Source: Cyanobacteria bacterium FACHB-DQ100
GTDB lineage: Bacteria; Cyanobacteriota; Cyanobacteriia; Leptolyngbyales; Leptolyngbyaceae
Length of the DNA stretch: 64,000 nucleotides
Direction: 5' to 3'
Assembly: GCA_014695195.1 (NCBI GenBank)
Contig: JACJNW010000028.1
Span: 186,001-250,000, forward strand
Shown piece by piece: positions 45,931 to 55,297 of the stretch. The translations under genes were made by a program, and so were the position numbers. Each line of letters opens with the position of its first letter. The first letter of the stretch is position 1. The notes below the pieces were generated by a model, which had not been told where the DNA came from, did no database searches, and worked only from the letters and a program-made list of their open reading frames with translations.

Positions 45931-47265
45931 ATGGTAGATGCAATTTTGGCGCGATCAAAAGAACTGAAGCAATCGCTAACGGATTTTGTTTACGATGCGG
46001 AAGGGGAATTAGCAAAGGCTTTTGAAAAGTTTGTCGCAGAGAAGTTAGCGCAATCGCAGTCAAAAGAGAGTAAGCACCGGGATACGATCGTTGATATATT
46101 TTTGACTCACGGACAAGTTGGAACGAAAACCCCGTTAGAGCTATTCATTGAAAGCGAACCAGAATTGTCGGAGGACGATCGACAACTGATTCTGAACTGG
46201 AAGCGTAATTTTTCAGGACTGTTTGCCATTCAAGAAATCTTACCCGACGGCTTCAAACTGATGAATTGGCTAACCACAAAACTATACATTGTGAAGCCGA
46301 ATGATTCAGAAACACTAGAAGCAATGTCGCGATTAAAGCTTGGGGAAATGCTCGTCACGCGAATTGCACCTGTTGAGGATTACTGGACAATCTTTAGTCC
46401 CTATGTGCAGTTAGGGAACTTAGGGAAACCCAAGTTAGCGGTTGCGATCGGTAACTTTAGACAGAGCTATAAATCTGATTTGTACGGGGATGCTCCAGAA
46501 TTACTCGAAGAAGCCTGGAAATCGGTTGAGCGCTATCACCAAGATTTTCTCGATTTTTTCGGCACCGATCAGATGACGTTATCGGGTTATCATCTGGGTA
46601 AAAAGATTGCGGAATTTCAGGGCTTTCTCACCCAGCGTCGAATGGATGAAGCAGGACTTGATCCGAATAAATCCCTTGCAGAAATGGCGCAAGAAGCAGG
46701 CGTGAGCGATGAAGAACTCACCGAAATGGCGGAAGCAATGGGACTCGACGAAGAAGCGGCGGCAAAAATGATGCAAAACAAAGCAGCCGCAAAAATGGTG
46801 ACACCCCAGATCGAGCTACCGCCGGATTTGAAAAAAGCAGAAGAAGTGACGATTCTGGCGCATCCACGCTGGGGACAAATGTTACTGACAACCTACACTC
46901 AGTTTGAAGCGCTGCTGAAAGCGGAAGATTGGCAGTCGGTCAAAGGTGCGGATAGATTAGTGCGGAAGTATCTAACAGATGCTGAAGTGAATCCGTTTGT
47001 GTGGCATCAACTTGCAGAACAGTATCCAACTCAATTGGAGACTGTGTTGAGATCGTTCCTCGATCGCCCAGATTTCAACCTGCAAACAGACCTTGACCCA
47101 CTGTTGCAGGAGCATCATAAACCCCTAGAGCCAGAACTACCGGACATCGCCAGTGTGCCAATACATTTACACAATCTATTTCAAGAAGCTTTGGCAGAAG
47201 TGAGCAAGACGAAAGCCAAAGAAAAAGCGGATAAGAAGCCAACGAAAGGATTCAAGCGGAGTTAG
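45931..47265 (+). CDS. Conserved cyanobacterial protein of unknown function
   Basis: A 444-residue soluble protein with a clear GAGGTG ribosome site 4-5 nt before its ATG. Mostly helical. Residues ~1-160 include GLFAIQEILPDGFKLMNWLTTK; ~190-230 an acidic region; ~245-290 an Ala/Met/Glu-rich helical stretch (LAEMAQEAGVSDEELTEMAE). The tail is Lys-rich (KTKAKEKADKKPTKGF). No enzyme motif could be seen. It is 3 bp upstream of the MFS transporter gene, so the two should be co-transcribed. Confidence 0.75.
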   Translation: MVDAILARSKELKQSLTDFVYDAEGELAKAFEKFVAEKLAQSQSKESKHRDTIVDIFLTHGQVGTKTPLELFIESEPELSEDDRQLILNWKRNFSGLFAIQEILPDGFKLMNWLTTKLYIVKPNDSETLEAMSRLKLGEMLVTRIAPVEDYWTIFSPYVQLGNLGKPKLAVAIGNFRQSYKSDLYGDAPELLEEAWKSVERYHQDFLDFFGTDQMTLSGYHLGKKIAEFQGFLTQRRMDEAGLDPNKSLAEMAQEAGVSDEELTEMAEAMGLDEEAAAKMMQNKAAAKMVTPQIELPPDLKKAEEVTILAHPRWGQMLLTTYTQFEALLKAEDWQSVKGADRLVRKYLTDAEVNPFVWHQLAEQYPTQLETVLRSFLDRPDFNLQTDLDPLLQEHHKPLEPELPDIASVPIHLHNLFQEALAEVSKTKAKEKADKKPTKGFKRS

Positions 47266-47268
47266 ACT

Positions 47269-48456
47269 GTGCGATCGAAACCGCGTTCACGATTGAACGA
47301 TCGATTGTGGATTGGTGTTGCACTCATCTTTTATTCGTTTGTTGCGATCGGGATTGCAGAAGGTGGATTAGGTGTGATTCTGCCATCGATTCTCGAAACT
47401 TACAGTCTCACACCTGCAACAGTGACATTTTTGTTTATTAGTCAGGTGTCAGGGTATGCGATCGCAGCCACAGCTAGCAGTTTTCTAACCCATCGATTCG
47501 GTTTAGCAAAGACAATTCTGCTCGGCTTGCTCTTACTGACCAGTGCATTAAGCCTTTATGCTTCCACGACGCACTGGATTGTCATGATTGCAACAGGATC
47601 ACTGTTAGGGTTTGGGATTGGATTGATTGATGCAGGCGGTAATACGTTTATTGCACATGAGCAACAGAATGCTAATTTGATGGGATTGCTTCATGCGTTT
47701 TATGGAATTGGCGCACTTTCGGGGCCTGCGATCGCAACCGCATTGCTCACGTTTGGCGTGCATTGGCGACAAATTTACGCTGTGATTGCAGGGATTGTGA
47801 GCGTGTCAATTGTAGGAATGCTTTGGGCAGTTCTACACCAATATTCCCCTTTACAGCAGCGCTTTACTGGTGAGACGACCGCTCGATCGAACTTTGCCGC
47901 CGCGCTCAGAAATCCGATCGTGATTGTTTCTGCATTGTTGTTATTAATCTATGTGGGAACTGAGGTCTCGATCGGGAACTGGGCCTATACTGTGCAACAC
48001 GTCGGTCGAGGCATTTCGACACAGATTGCAGGATACAGCGTGTCGGGCTATTGGGTGGGGCTGACGATCGGGCGCTTGAGCTTTGGTCAATTGATGAATC
48101 GATTGGGTGCAAATCGCACGATCGTGTTTTCACTGCTATTGCTGATTGTGGGCTTGCTGATTTGGTGGCAAATACCGAGCACATGGTTTATTCTGCCCGT
48201 TTTAGGATTTGGGCTGGCAATCATCTTTCCCGCAATGATTTGGTTGACACCGCAACGAGTCGATCGAGCAATGGTTCCAACGGCGATCGGTTTACTTGCC
48301 AGTATGGGCAGTGTCGGAGCGGCGACGATTCCTACAGGAGTCGGTTGGGTTGCAAATCGAGCGGGGATTGGAATCATTCCTGCATTGATGTTGCCGTTAG
48401 CGATCGTCATGTTAGGTTTGCACAGTTGGCTAATGTCCCGTTTGGCTCAACGCTAA
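47269..48456 (+). CDS. Major facilitator superfamily transporter
   Basis: A 395-residue protein with 12 predicted TM helices, GTG start at 47269. Typical features are GLGVILPSILETYSLTPA, a cytoplasmic loop with THRFGLAKT, GFGIGLIDAGGNTFIAHEQ and LLHAFYGIGALSGPAIATAL. The pattern resembles the sugar/fucose-permease-like FHS branch, but the substrate cannot be assigned. It is 3 bp downstream of the conserved unknown gene and 17 bp from the convergent aroK stop. Confidence 0.87.
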   Translation: MRSKPRSRLNDRLWIGVALIFYSFVAIGIAEGGLGVILPSILETYSLTPATVTFLFISQVSGYAIAATASSFLTHRFGLAKTILLGLLLLTSALSLYASTTHWIVMIATGSLLGFGIGLIDAGGNTFIAHEQQNANLMGLLHAFYGIGALSGPAIATALLTFGVHWRQIYAVIAGIVSVSIVGMLWAVLHQYSPLQQRFTGETTARSNFAAALRNPIVIVSALLLLIYVGTEVSIGNWAYTVQHVGRGISTQIAGYSVSGYWVGLTIGRLSFGQLMNRLGANRTIVFSLLLLIVGLLIWWQIPSTWFILPVLGFGLAIIFPAMIWLTPQRVDRAMVPTAIGLLASMGSVGAATIPTGVGWVANRAGIGIIPALMLPLAIVMLGLHSWLMSRLAQR

Positions 48457-48473
48457 CACCTTCCTAAAATCGC

Positions 48474-49061
48474 CTACGAGTTCATGTGAAACGGCATTTC
48501 CTGATTCAACCGTTGCACCGATTGATCGATTTGGCGTTTCTGCTCACAGGCTTGAGCGATCGCCGCAATCACCCGTGCTGTAGCCTGCTCTGGAGTTTCA
48601 TCCGGCATGACCTGAATGTGAATATCCGCTTGGGCATAGCGCGATCGACGTTCATCCGCAAGCTGCGTTAATCGAGCCGTGAGATCCTGGTTCTGCAGCA
48701 AAGGTCGCGTTGTATCTTGGCTGAGTCGTTCCCGCAACTGTTCTATTGGAACATCGAGCCAGACAATTACCCCATGCTTCAGATAGCTCCAATTTTCCTG
48801 TGCCAGCACAATTCCGCCGCCTGTTGCCACGACTCGCCGCAACCGTGCTGAAACTTGCGCCAAGGTAGCCGTTTCGAGTTGGCGAAAAATTGCTTCTCCT
48901 GACTCGGCAAAAATCGCACTCACCGTCTGTCCGGTTGCCTGCTCAATAAACTGATCGACATCAAGAAACTCATAATCGAGCTGTTTTGCCAGCAGTTGTC
49001 CGATCGTGGTTTTGCCAACCCCCATCATGCCGATCAGAAACACACTCACCCCGTTTAGCAT
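48474..49061 (-). CDS. aroK: Shikimate kinase
   Basis: A 195-residue P-loop kinase that phosphorylates shikimate in the aromatic amino acid pathway. Walker A is at 11-19 (GMMGVGKTT); DVDQFIEQATGQTVSAIFAESGEAIFR supplies the shikimate-binding DxD and R; VVATGGGIVL is the GGG loop; the lid contains RPLL. Immediately downstream of the LapA-like gene (2 bp), probably one transcript. Confidence 0.95.
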   Translation of the reverse strand: MLNGVSVFLIGMMGVGKTTIGQLLAKQLDYEFLDVDQFIEQATGQTVSAIFAESGEAIFRQLETATLAQVSARLRRVVATGGGIVLAQENWSYLKHGVIVWLDVPIEQLRERLSQDTTRPLLQNQDLTARLTQLADERRSRYAQADIHIQVMPDETPEQATARVIAAIAQACEQKRQIDQSVQRLNQEMPFHMNS

Positions 49062-49063
49062 GA

Positions 49064-49591
49064 CTATTCCTCCTCATCTAACTTTCGTACCGGGGGGCGA
49101 ATCACACGGTAGTCTGCGTCCACGACATCCGGCTTTTTCGGTTCTGGTGCTTCGCGATAGGTGTAGGAATACGTCGAACCTGATCGCGTGGTCGAGGTGG
49201 GTTCCTGTCTGGTTTCAAAGTCTCGCTCTGATCGATTTTTGGGTTCAGTTGCCCAATCGTCGCTATCGTCGCTAAACCAATCGTCCGCATCAGGGGTGCG
49301 GGGTGCAGTGTTACGCGGCGTTTCCGTGTAGGCAAAGCCGGTCGATTGAGGTCGGGTGCCTTTGCGCTCAGAGCGCCGCGCCGTAAATCCAGTGAGTCCA
49401 AACAGCGCCGTAATAATCAGCGTTGTCGCAGCACCTAGCCCGATCGCACCGCCGATCCAGATGGGTAGCGGCAAACTAGGCGACGGAACCCCAAGGAATA
49501 CAAGCGACATCGACACGCCCCAGTTCGAGAGCGCGAAGATTACACCAAACCCAACGATCGCACAGAGCAGAACAAAACGCAGAAGAGCCAT
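49064..49591 (-). CDS. LapA-like two-TM membrane protein with acidic tail
   Basis: 175 residues. Two hydrophobic helices at ~4-25 (LLRFVLLCAIVGFGVIFAL) and ~42-65 (IWIGGAIGLGAATTLIITAL), then a long polar C-terminal tail rich in D, E, T, S and R, probably disordered. Start ATG at 49591 has GGGGG 8 nt upstream. Layout resembles LapA-domain proteins. Function unknown. Confidence 0.7.
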   Translation of the reverse strand: MALLRFVLLCAIVGFGVIFALSNWGVSMSLVFLGVPSPSLPLPIWIGGAIGLGAATTLIITALFGLTGFTARRSERKGTRPQSTGFAYTETPRNTAPRTPDADDWFSDDSDDWATEPKNRSERDFETRQEPTSTTRSGSTYSYTYREAPEPKKPDVVDADYRVIRPPVRKLDEEE

Positions 49592-49691
49592 AAGAAAACC
49601 CCCGGTTAAATTCACCCGATCGGGTACTTTACTTCAGCTTAGCGTATTGCCAGACCGTACAGAAACGCAACGTTACGACGAATGCTGAAAC

Positions 49692-49712
49692 AATCAATTG
49701 TTGCAATTGATT
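49692..49712. promoter_or_regulatory. Perfect 9-bp dyad in the porin upstream region
   Basis: AATCAATTG-TTG-CAATTGATT, perfect arms of 9 bp. It lies 101 bp upstream of the divergent LapA-like start and 208 bp upstream of the porin start. It resembles an operator for a dimeric regulator. The 328-bp spacer 49592-49919 has no other ORF of interest. Confidence 0.45.
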
Positions 49713-49821
49713 AAATCTTTGATTTCTCAGTCTTTAGACAGTCGAGAGCTAAGAACAGAGACCAGTAGTGTGGCTCTATCTAAGGATTTGAACGATTCAT
49801 AACTCCCGCTTCCCAGGACGT

Positions 49822-49853
49822 GAGCTTCAGCTTTAGTAATTTTTGAGCTTCAG
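49822..49853. promoter_or_regulatory. Direct repeat GAGCTTCAG x2 upstream of the porin
   Basis: GAGCTTCAG at 49822-49830 and 49845-49853, 23 bp apart start to start (about two helical turns), 67 bp before the porin ATG. Compatible with an activator or repressor site, but unproven. Confidence 0.35.
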
Positions 49854-49919
49854 TGTTTTAGCTTCGTAGCAATGCGAGGTCTGCATCTATAAATATTGAT
49901 TGATAGTGAGGAATGACGA

Positions 49920-51533
49920 ATGAAATTCGCTTCATTTACCTGTTTGGTGACGATCGCGGCAAGTTCTTTACTGCTTGCACCTTTGAGCGTTCGTGCGGCT
50001 GAACCTGAGATTGTTCCTGCAAATCCACAAATTCAAAATAGTTTAGATCAAGTTACTTCTGTCTCACAGCTTTCGGATGTGCGCCCGACAGATTGGGCAT
50101 TTCAGGCACTCCAATCTCTAGTTGAGCGGTATGGTTGTATTGCAGGGTATCCCGATCGTACCTATCGCGGCAATCGAGCATTAACCCGCTTTGAGTTTGC
50201 AGCCGGATTGAATGCTTGTCTCAATCGAGTCAATGAACTGATTGCCGCTTCTACCGCTGATTTGGTCAAGAAAGAAGACCTTGCCACGCTCCAGAAACTC
50301 CAAGAACAATTTGCGGTAGAGCTGGCAACGATTCGCGGTCGCGTGGATGCCTTGGAAGCCCGCACAACAACTTTAGAACGCCAGCAATTTTCAACGACTA
50401 CGAAGCTGCAAGGTGAAGCGATCTTCGCTGGTGTCAGCGTTTTGGGCGGTGATAATGCGGTGACGAGCACCAGGGCTGAACGCAATCCCACGCTATCTTA
50501 TCGGGTGCGATTGAATCTCAACACAAGCTTTACAGGACGGGACTTACTCACGGCGCGGCTCCAAGCCAATAATGTGACACCGCTCGGCGAAACAACCCAA
50601 GACCCAACTAGCGTAACGGGTGTTCGTGGTTTGGGGGTGTTAGGCACGAATATGGGACGAGTTGAATTTGATGGGGATAGTGGTGGACAGGTTGGACTTG
50701 CACTCCTGCGCTATCGATTTCCATTGAGCGAGAATACTGATGCGTTTCTTGCAGGGACAGGAAACGGGTTTGTTGATTTGGATGCGTCGTCCCAGCTTAA
50801 CCCTTATTTTGACGGTGGTTCTGTTTCTCTGTTTGGGTTACGGAATCCGATCTATAACTATTCGTTTGGTGCAGGATTTGGAATTCGGCACCGGATTGGG
50901 ACGGCTGCCGAGGTTAATTTAGGGTATTTGGTTCCGAATGCTTCCGACCCAGCAAACAAACGCGGCTTGTTTAATGGTCAATATGGAGCCTTAGCACAAG
51001 TCATTCTCAATCTGAGTCCAAGTTCTCGCATTGGTTTTACCTACATCAATGCGTATGCTCCATTTGGTGCAGAGCTTCAACCTGATGATCCGTTTAACCT
51101 GAGTGCGACGGGTAGCAACTTGGCAAATAGTAACTTTGGTGCTCCGGTTAGTATTAATGCGTATGGGGTTTCTGGTGTCTTCCAAATCTCTCCAAACTTT
51201 GCGCTAGGGGGTTGGGTTGGTTATGCAAATCATAATTACATCGGTCGGGGTCGAGGAGATGTGTGGAACTGGGCGGTTAATCTAGCCTTTCCTGATTTGT
51301 TTAAGAAGGGTAATTTGGGCGGATTGTTGGTGGGGCAGGAGCCGAGATTAACGCGTAGTGATTTAGGATTTCGCGATCGCAACAACTCCTTACACTTAGA
51401 AGCGTTTTACCGGCATCGCATCAATGACAACATTTCGATTACTCCTGGAGTCATTTGGATCACGAATCCTGACTTCAATGAAGACAACGAAGATGTTGTG
51501 GTGGGTGTGATTCGGACAGTGTTCTCGTTCTAG
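49920..51533 (+). CDS. SLH/OprB-type outer-membrane porin (iron-uptake porin type)
   Basis: A 537-residue outer membrane protein. Signal peptide at 1-26 (LLLAPLSVRAAE). An SLH domain at ~55-100 (SQLSDVRPTDWAFQALQSLVERYGCIAGYPDRTYRGN) binds peptidoglycan-linked polymer. A coiled coil at ~112-145 (DLVKKEDLATLQKLQEQF) precedes a ~390-residue OprB-type beta-barrel ending in VVGVIRTVFSF (terminal Phe). This is the standard cyanobacterial porin layout. Such porins let inorganic ions, including iron, pass. Confidence 0.93.
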   Translation: MKFASFTCLVTIAASSLLLAPLSVRAAEPEIVPANPQIQNSLDQVTSVSQLSDVRPTDWAFQALQSLVERYGCIAGYPDRTYRGNRALTRFEFAAGLNACLNRVNELIAASTADLVKKEDLATLQKLQEQFAVELATIRGRVDALEARTTTLERQQFSTTTKLQGEAIFAGVSVLGGDNAVTSTRAERNPTLSYRVRLNLNTSFTGRDLLTARLQANNVTPLGETTQDPTSVTGVRGLGVLGTNMGRVEFDGDSGGQVGLALLRYRFPLSENTDAFLAGTGNGFVDLDASSQLNPYFDGGSVSLFGLRNPIYNYSFGAGFGIRHRIGTAAEVNLGYLVPNASDPANKRGLFNGQYGALAQVILNLSPSSRIGFTYINAYAPFGAELQPDDPFNLSATGSNLANSNFGAPVSINAYGVSGVFQISPNFALGGWVGYANHNYIGRGRGDVWNWAVNLAFPDLFKKGNLGGLLVGQEPRLTRSDLGFRDRNNSLHLEAFYRHRINDNISITPGVIWITNPDFNEDNEDVVVGVIRTVFSF

Positions 51534-51609
51534 CAAGTTGAAGGCTCTGAGCAGTTGAGAAACGGCTTTAGGGTCGCTAAGGTTATGGAATCAGTATGAA
51601 CTTTTTCCT

Positions 51610-53685
51610 ATGCCAAATCGTTTAATTCAAGCTCAGAGTCTTTATTTGCGGAAACATGCTTATAATCCGATCGAGTGGTGGGCATGGGGCGATGATGCGA
51701 TCGAGCAAGCCCGCCGCGACAATAAGATTATCTTTTTATCAATTGGTTACTCTTCTTGTCACTGGTGTACGGTGATGGAGGGAGAAGCGTTTTCAGACCC
51801 GACGATCGCGCAGTATCTGAATGAAAACTATCTGCCGATTAAGGTCGATCGCGAGGAACGCCCCGATATTGATAGCATCTATATGCAGGCGCTTCAGATG
51901 ATGACGGGGCAAGGGGGCTGGCCCTTAAACATCTTTCTGACACCGGATGATCTTGCACCGTTTTATGGTGGAACTTACTTTCCAGTTGATGCAAAGTACG
52001 GTAGGCCCGGATTTCTGCATGTGTTGCAGACTTTGCGGCGATTGTATGATGACGATCGTGCTCGATTGGATGCCGTAAAAGCTGAGATTTTGACGAACTT
52101 ACAGAACTCGGTGCTGCTTCCAACTCAAACACTGAGTGAAGCATTGTTAAAAGAGGGGTTGGAGTACAGCACCGGAATTGTTTCAGCCCAGATGCCGGGA
52201 ACGCGGTTTCCGATGATTCCCTATGCAGATGCGGCGCTTCATGCGGTGCGGTTTGGGTTTGAGCGATACAATGCTCGCGAAGCGACTACACGGCGCGGAT
52301 TAGACCTTGCGCTCGGTGGCATTTTTGATCAGGTTGCGGGCGGTTTTCATCGCTACACGGTTGATCCGACTTGGACAGTTCCGCACTTTGAAAAGATGCT
52401 GTATGACAACGGGCAGATTGTTGAGTATCTTGCAAATCTTTGGGGATCGGGAGTACAAGAGCCAGCCTTTGAAAGAGCGATCGTCAAAACAGTCGAATGG
52501 CTCAAACGCGAGATGACTGCACCGGAAGGTTATTTTTATGCTGCACAAGACGCAGATAGTTTTGTCACTCCCGAAGATGCAGAACCCGAAGAAGGAGCAT
52601 TCTATGTTTGGAGCTATGAGGAATTACAGCGATCGCTCTCTTCCGAAGAGTTAACTGCGCTTTCAGAACAATTCACGATCGAGCCTAGAGGCAACTTTGA
52701 AGGGAAAATCGTGCTTCAGCGTCAGCATCCCGGTCAGCTCTCGGACACTGTAGAGACTGCATTCGATAAGTTATTTGAACTGCGATATGGTGCTTGCATC
52801 GGTGAAACCTTTCCGCCTGCGCGAGACGCTGAAGAAGCGAAATCCATTGCGTGGTCAGGTCGAATTCCAGCCGTCACCGACACAAAAATGATTGTTGCTT
52901 GGAATAGCTTAATGATTTCGGGATTGGCGCGATCGTACGCAGTATTCCGCGATTTAGAAGCATTAGAATTAGCCACTCAAGCTGCAACATTCATCTTGCA
53001 GAATCAATGGATCAACGATCGCTTTCATCGAATTAACTACAATGGCTCAGTTGAGGTTCTCGCACAGTCCGAAGATTTCGCATTATTCATCAAAGCATTG
53101 TTAGATTTGCATCAAGTCACCCGGAGCATTCAATCCGAAGCGCCGGAAAATCAAATTGATTGGTTAGCTGAAGCCATTCGGATTCAAGCGGAGTTTGATC
53201 AGTATCTTTGGAGCGATGGATTAAGTGGTTATTACAACACTGCTAAAGATGCCAGTCGAGACTTACTGATTCGAGAAAGAAACTATGTAGACAACGCCAC
53301 ACCTTCTGCAAATGGAATTGCGATCGCGAACTTAGTCCGCTTGTCTCTGCTAACTGAGAATTTAGATTACTTCGATCGTGCCGAACAAACGTTACAAGCT
53401 TTTGCCAGTGTGATGGAACAATCGCCCTCGGCTTGTCCGACCTTGTTTACTGCACTCGATTGGTTCCGCAATCAAACCTTAATTCGGAGTACAGCCGATC
53501 GAATTGCAACACTAGAAACACAGTATCTCCCAACAACCGCATTTAGGGTGATGGAGACATTGCCGGAAGATGCGATCGCGCTTGTCTGCCAAGGTTTAAG
53601 CTGCAAAGAACCTGCCCGAACTCAGGAACAATTCATTCAGCAAATCCAGCAAAGCCAGAATAGATACGCTACCGGATTGGGATAA
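51610..53685 (+). CDS. DUF255/YyaL (SSP411-like) thioredoxin-fold and six-hairpin-glycosidase protein
   Basis: A 691-residue protein. The N-terminal thioredoxin-like domain has NRLIQAQSLYLRKHAYNPIEWW and the CxxC SSCHWC, then REERPDIDSIYMQALQMMTGQGGWPLNIFLTPD. The C-terminal (a/a)6 domain includes GGFHRYTVDPTWTVPHFEKMLYDN and TDTKMIVAWNSLMISG. Homologs are widespread from bacteria to animal SSP411/spermatogenesis-associated protein 20; the activity is poorly defined. Its last 17 bp overlap the convergent 101-residue gene. Confidence 0.92.
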   Translation: MPNRLIQAQSLYLRKHAYNPIEWWAWGDDAIEQARRDNKIIFLSIGYSSCHWCTVMEGEAFSDPTIAQYLNENYLPIKVDREERPDIDSIYMQALQMMTGQGGWPLNIFLTPDDLAPFYGGTYFPVDAKYGRPGFLHVLQTLRRLYDDDRARLDAVKAEILTNLQNSVLLPTQTLSEALLKEGLEYSTGIVSAQMPGTRFPMIPYADAALHAVRFGFERYNAREATTRRGLDLALGGIFDQVAGGFHRYTVDPTWTVPHFEKMLYDNGQIVEYLANLWGSGVQEPAFERAIVKTVEWLKREMTAPEGYFYAAQDADSFVTPEDAEPEEGAFYVWSYEELQRSLSSEELTALSEQFTIEPRGNFEGKIVLQRQHPGQLSDTVETAFDKLFELRYGACIGETFPPARDAEEAKSIAWSGRIPAVTDTKMIVAWNSLMISGLARSYAVFRDLEALELATQAATFILQNQWINDRFHRINYNGSVEVLAQSEDFALFIKALLDLHQVTRSIQSEAPENQIDWLAEAIRIQAEFDQYLWSDGLSGYYNTAKDASRDLLIRERNYVDNATPSANGIAIANLVRLSLLTENLDYFDRAEQTLQAFASVMEQSPSACPTLFTALDWFRNQTLIRSTADRIATLETQYLPTTAFRVMETLPEDAIALVCQGLSCKEPARTQEQFIQQIQQSQNRYATGLG

Positions 53686-53974
53686 AGGGAAAGACAGTTT
53701 TGATGAATCTTCGCAGGCGCAGAAGTCCGATCGTTCTTCTCACTTGCGGCGAAACTTGATCACGCGGATTTACAGGCTGACCTTCTTGAAGTTGAGCTTG
53801 CAGCGCGGCATATTCCGCAGCATTTAACGGCTTGTTATCAATCGGCGATCGAGCTTCTGTAATGATTTCTGTCCGTGCTACTTCTTCGGGTTGGTCTTCC
53901 GGGGGTGGAAGCGCCATTGCAGGTGCAGCAACAGTCAGCGCTAGAAAAGCAATAAACGGAGATTTCCAAGTCAT
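53669..53974 (-). CDS. Small exported protein of unknown function
   Basis: 101 residues: a signal peptide (MTWKSPFIAFLALTVAAPAMA) then a polar mature part with PPPEDQPEEVARTEIIT and a basic C-terminus ending in RFIKTVFPFIPIR. It overlaps the rsmD stop by 4 bp (ATGA), so is probably translated with rsmD. No family recognised. The 3' end overlaps the DUF255 gene by 17 bp. Confidence 0.65.
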   Translation of the reverse strand: MTWKSPFIAFLALTVAAPAMALPPPEDQPEEVARTEIITEARSPIDNKPLNAAEYAALQAQLQEGQPVNPRDQVSPQVRRTIGLLRLRRFIKTVFPFIPIR

Positions 53975-54504
53975 GATGTTTGATAGAACGTGAGTGCAGT
54001 GTTACCGTATCGTTTTTGACGAACAATCGTTAAAGGAGTGTCAAAGGTAGCACCCGGACGATGTTCGACTGCCAGTTCACCGTCTTGAGCAAGTAGGTTG
54101 AGTGTTGCGATCGCATTCAATACCGGAACATACAATTCACTATCGTAGGGCGGATCGAAATAGATGCGATCGAACTGTTGTCCAGATAGATTCGCTAATC
54201 GCTTGACCACATCCCCACGCGACACTTGATAAGACTGCTCGGATTGAGCCACTTGTTTCCAATTTTGCTCAATAATTCGACAAGCAGGCGCAGATTGTTC
54301 GATACCAATCACCAATGAAGCGCCTCGACACAAAGCCTCGGCTCCCATCGATCCACTTCCTGTACAAAGATCTAGCCAGCGACATCCCTCGATCGACCCT
54401 TGCCAAATATTAAACACGGCTTCGCGCACTCTTGCTAAAGTCGGGCGAGTGTCTTGACCTGGAAGTGTTTTTATAGGTCGATTGCCGTAAATTCTCAGGC
54501 TCAT
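53971..54504 (-). CDS. rsmD: 16S rRNA (guanine(966)-N2)-methyltransferase
   Basis: A 177-residue class I SAM methyltransferase. SAM-binding motif is WLDLCTGSGSMGAEALCRGA; the catalytic motif IV is YFDPPY. RPTLARVREAVFNI is an RsmD signature. The ATG at 54504 coincides with the left end of a family B repeat, so its whole 5' untranslated region is repeat sequence. Confidence 0.93.
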   Translation of the reverse strand: MSLRIYGNRPIKTLPGQDTRPTLARVREAVFNIWQGSIEGCRWLDLCTGSGSMGAEALCRGASLVIGIEQSAPACRIIEQNWKQVAQSEQSYQVSRGDVVKRLANLSGQQFDRIYFDPPYDSELYVPVLNAIATLNLLAQDGELAVEHRPGATFDTPLTIVRQKRYGNTALTFYQTS

Positions 54505-54627
54505 ACAGCGATCCTAAATGAGTGATGAACTTCTGCTTGCCCTCATCCCCAACCCTTCTCCCCCAGGGAGAAGGGTTGGGGATGAGGGCTGAAATGCCCA
54601 TGCTTTCACGAATCAAGATTGCTATAG
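54502..54627. mobile_element. MITE-like element, family B, copy filling the hisH-rsmD spacer
   Basis: A ~126-bp element with a 23-bp perfect hairpin: CCCTCATCCCCAACCCTTCT... at 54540-54562 pairs with its exact complement at 54566-54588 (loop CCA). The right flank (GCTTTCACGAATCAAGATT, GCTATAGC) and left flank (ATACAGCGATCCTAAATGAG) match the 23186-23362 copy. It spans from the rsmD start codon to the hisH stop codon region, contributing the TAG at 54622-54624 to hisH. Confidence 0.75.
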
Positions 54628-55263
54628 CTTTAATAGCTGACGTTGATTCACCAACTGCACGAAATTCGATAAAAGCTGTAATCCAGCCGTGGAGGATTTC
54701 TCTGGATGAAACTGAACAGCCATGAGATTCTCACGAGCGATCGCGGCTGTAACCGTTTGTGTTCCATGTGTAATTGTTGCGGCACGAACGCTTGGATCAC
54801 TCGGTTCAACATAGTAAGAATGCACAAAATACACCCAAGGAGCTGCGCCTAAGTTCTGCCACAGAGAACAATCCGGTTGTGTGAATTGAAGCTGGTTCCA
54901 GCCCATGTGCGGAATGGTTAATCCAGGTTCCGGCTTGAAGCGTTTAACAGTTCCAGGAACAATGCCTAATCCGGGTTCTTTGCCTTCTTCGCTCGATTCA
55001 AAGAGAATTTGCAATCCTAAACAAATGCCTAAAAAGGGTTTACCACTGTCGATCGCATCTTTGATCGGTTGCACTAAATCCCGCGATCGCAAGTGCTGAA
55101 CGGCTGGATCGAATGAACCCACACCGGGAAGCACCACCGCATCGGCTTGCTCAATTTCTTTGGCAGAATCCGTGATGAGCGTGGCTGCGCCTGCGTTGTC
55201 TAATCCTTTACAAGCAGAGTGCAAATTCCCCATGTCATAATCGACAACAGCGATCGTCGGCAT
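54622..55263 (-). CDS. hisH: Imidazole glycerol phosphate synthase glutamine amidotransferase subunit
   Basis: A 213-residue class I glutamine amidotransferase that feeds ammonia to HisF in histidine synthesis. The nucleophile is Cys81 in FLGICLGLQILFE, with His and Glu in VQFHPEKSS. IAVVDYDMGNLHSACKGL is typical of HisH. The last few codons (LLKL, then TAG) lie in the end of the family B repeat. hisF is not in this window. Confidence 0.95.
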   Translation of the reverse strand: MPTIAVVDYDMGNLHSACKGLDNAGAATLITDSAKEIEQADAVVLPGVGSFDPAVQHLRSRDLVQPIKDAIDSGKPFLGICLGLQILFESSEEGKEPGLGIVPGTVKRFKPEPGLTIPHMGWNQLQFTQPDCSLWQNLGAAPWVYFVHSYYVEPSDPSVRAATITHGTQTVTAAIARENLMAVQFHPEKSSTAGLQLLSNFVQLVNQRQLLKL

Positions 55264-55297
55264 CTTTCAATCCTCTAGTCTGGTATCTAAATTCTAG

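Noticed and set aside
49356-49688. 110-residue plus-strand ORF over the LapA-like gene
   Set aside because: Antisense to the better-supported membrane protein, low-complexity composition.
49740-49830. Possible tRNA in the porin upstream spacer (GATTTGAAC-like stretch)
   Set aside because: No acceptor stem, T-loop consensus or cloverleaf could be assembled.
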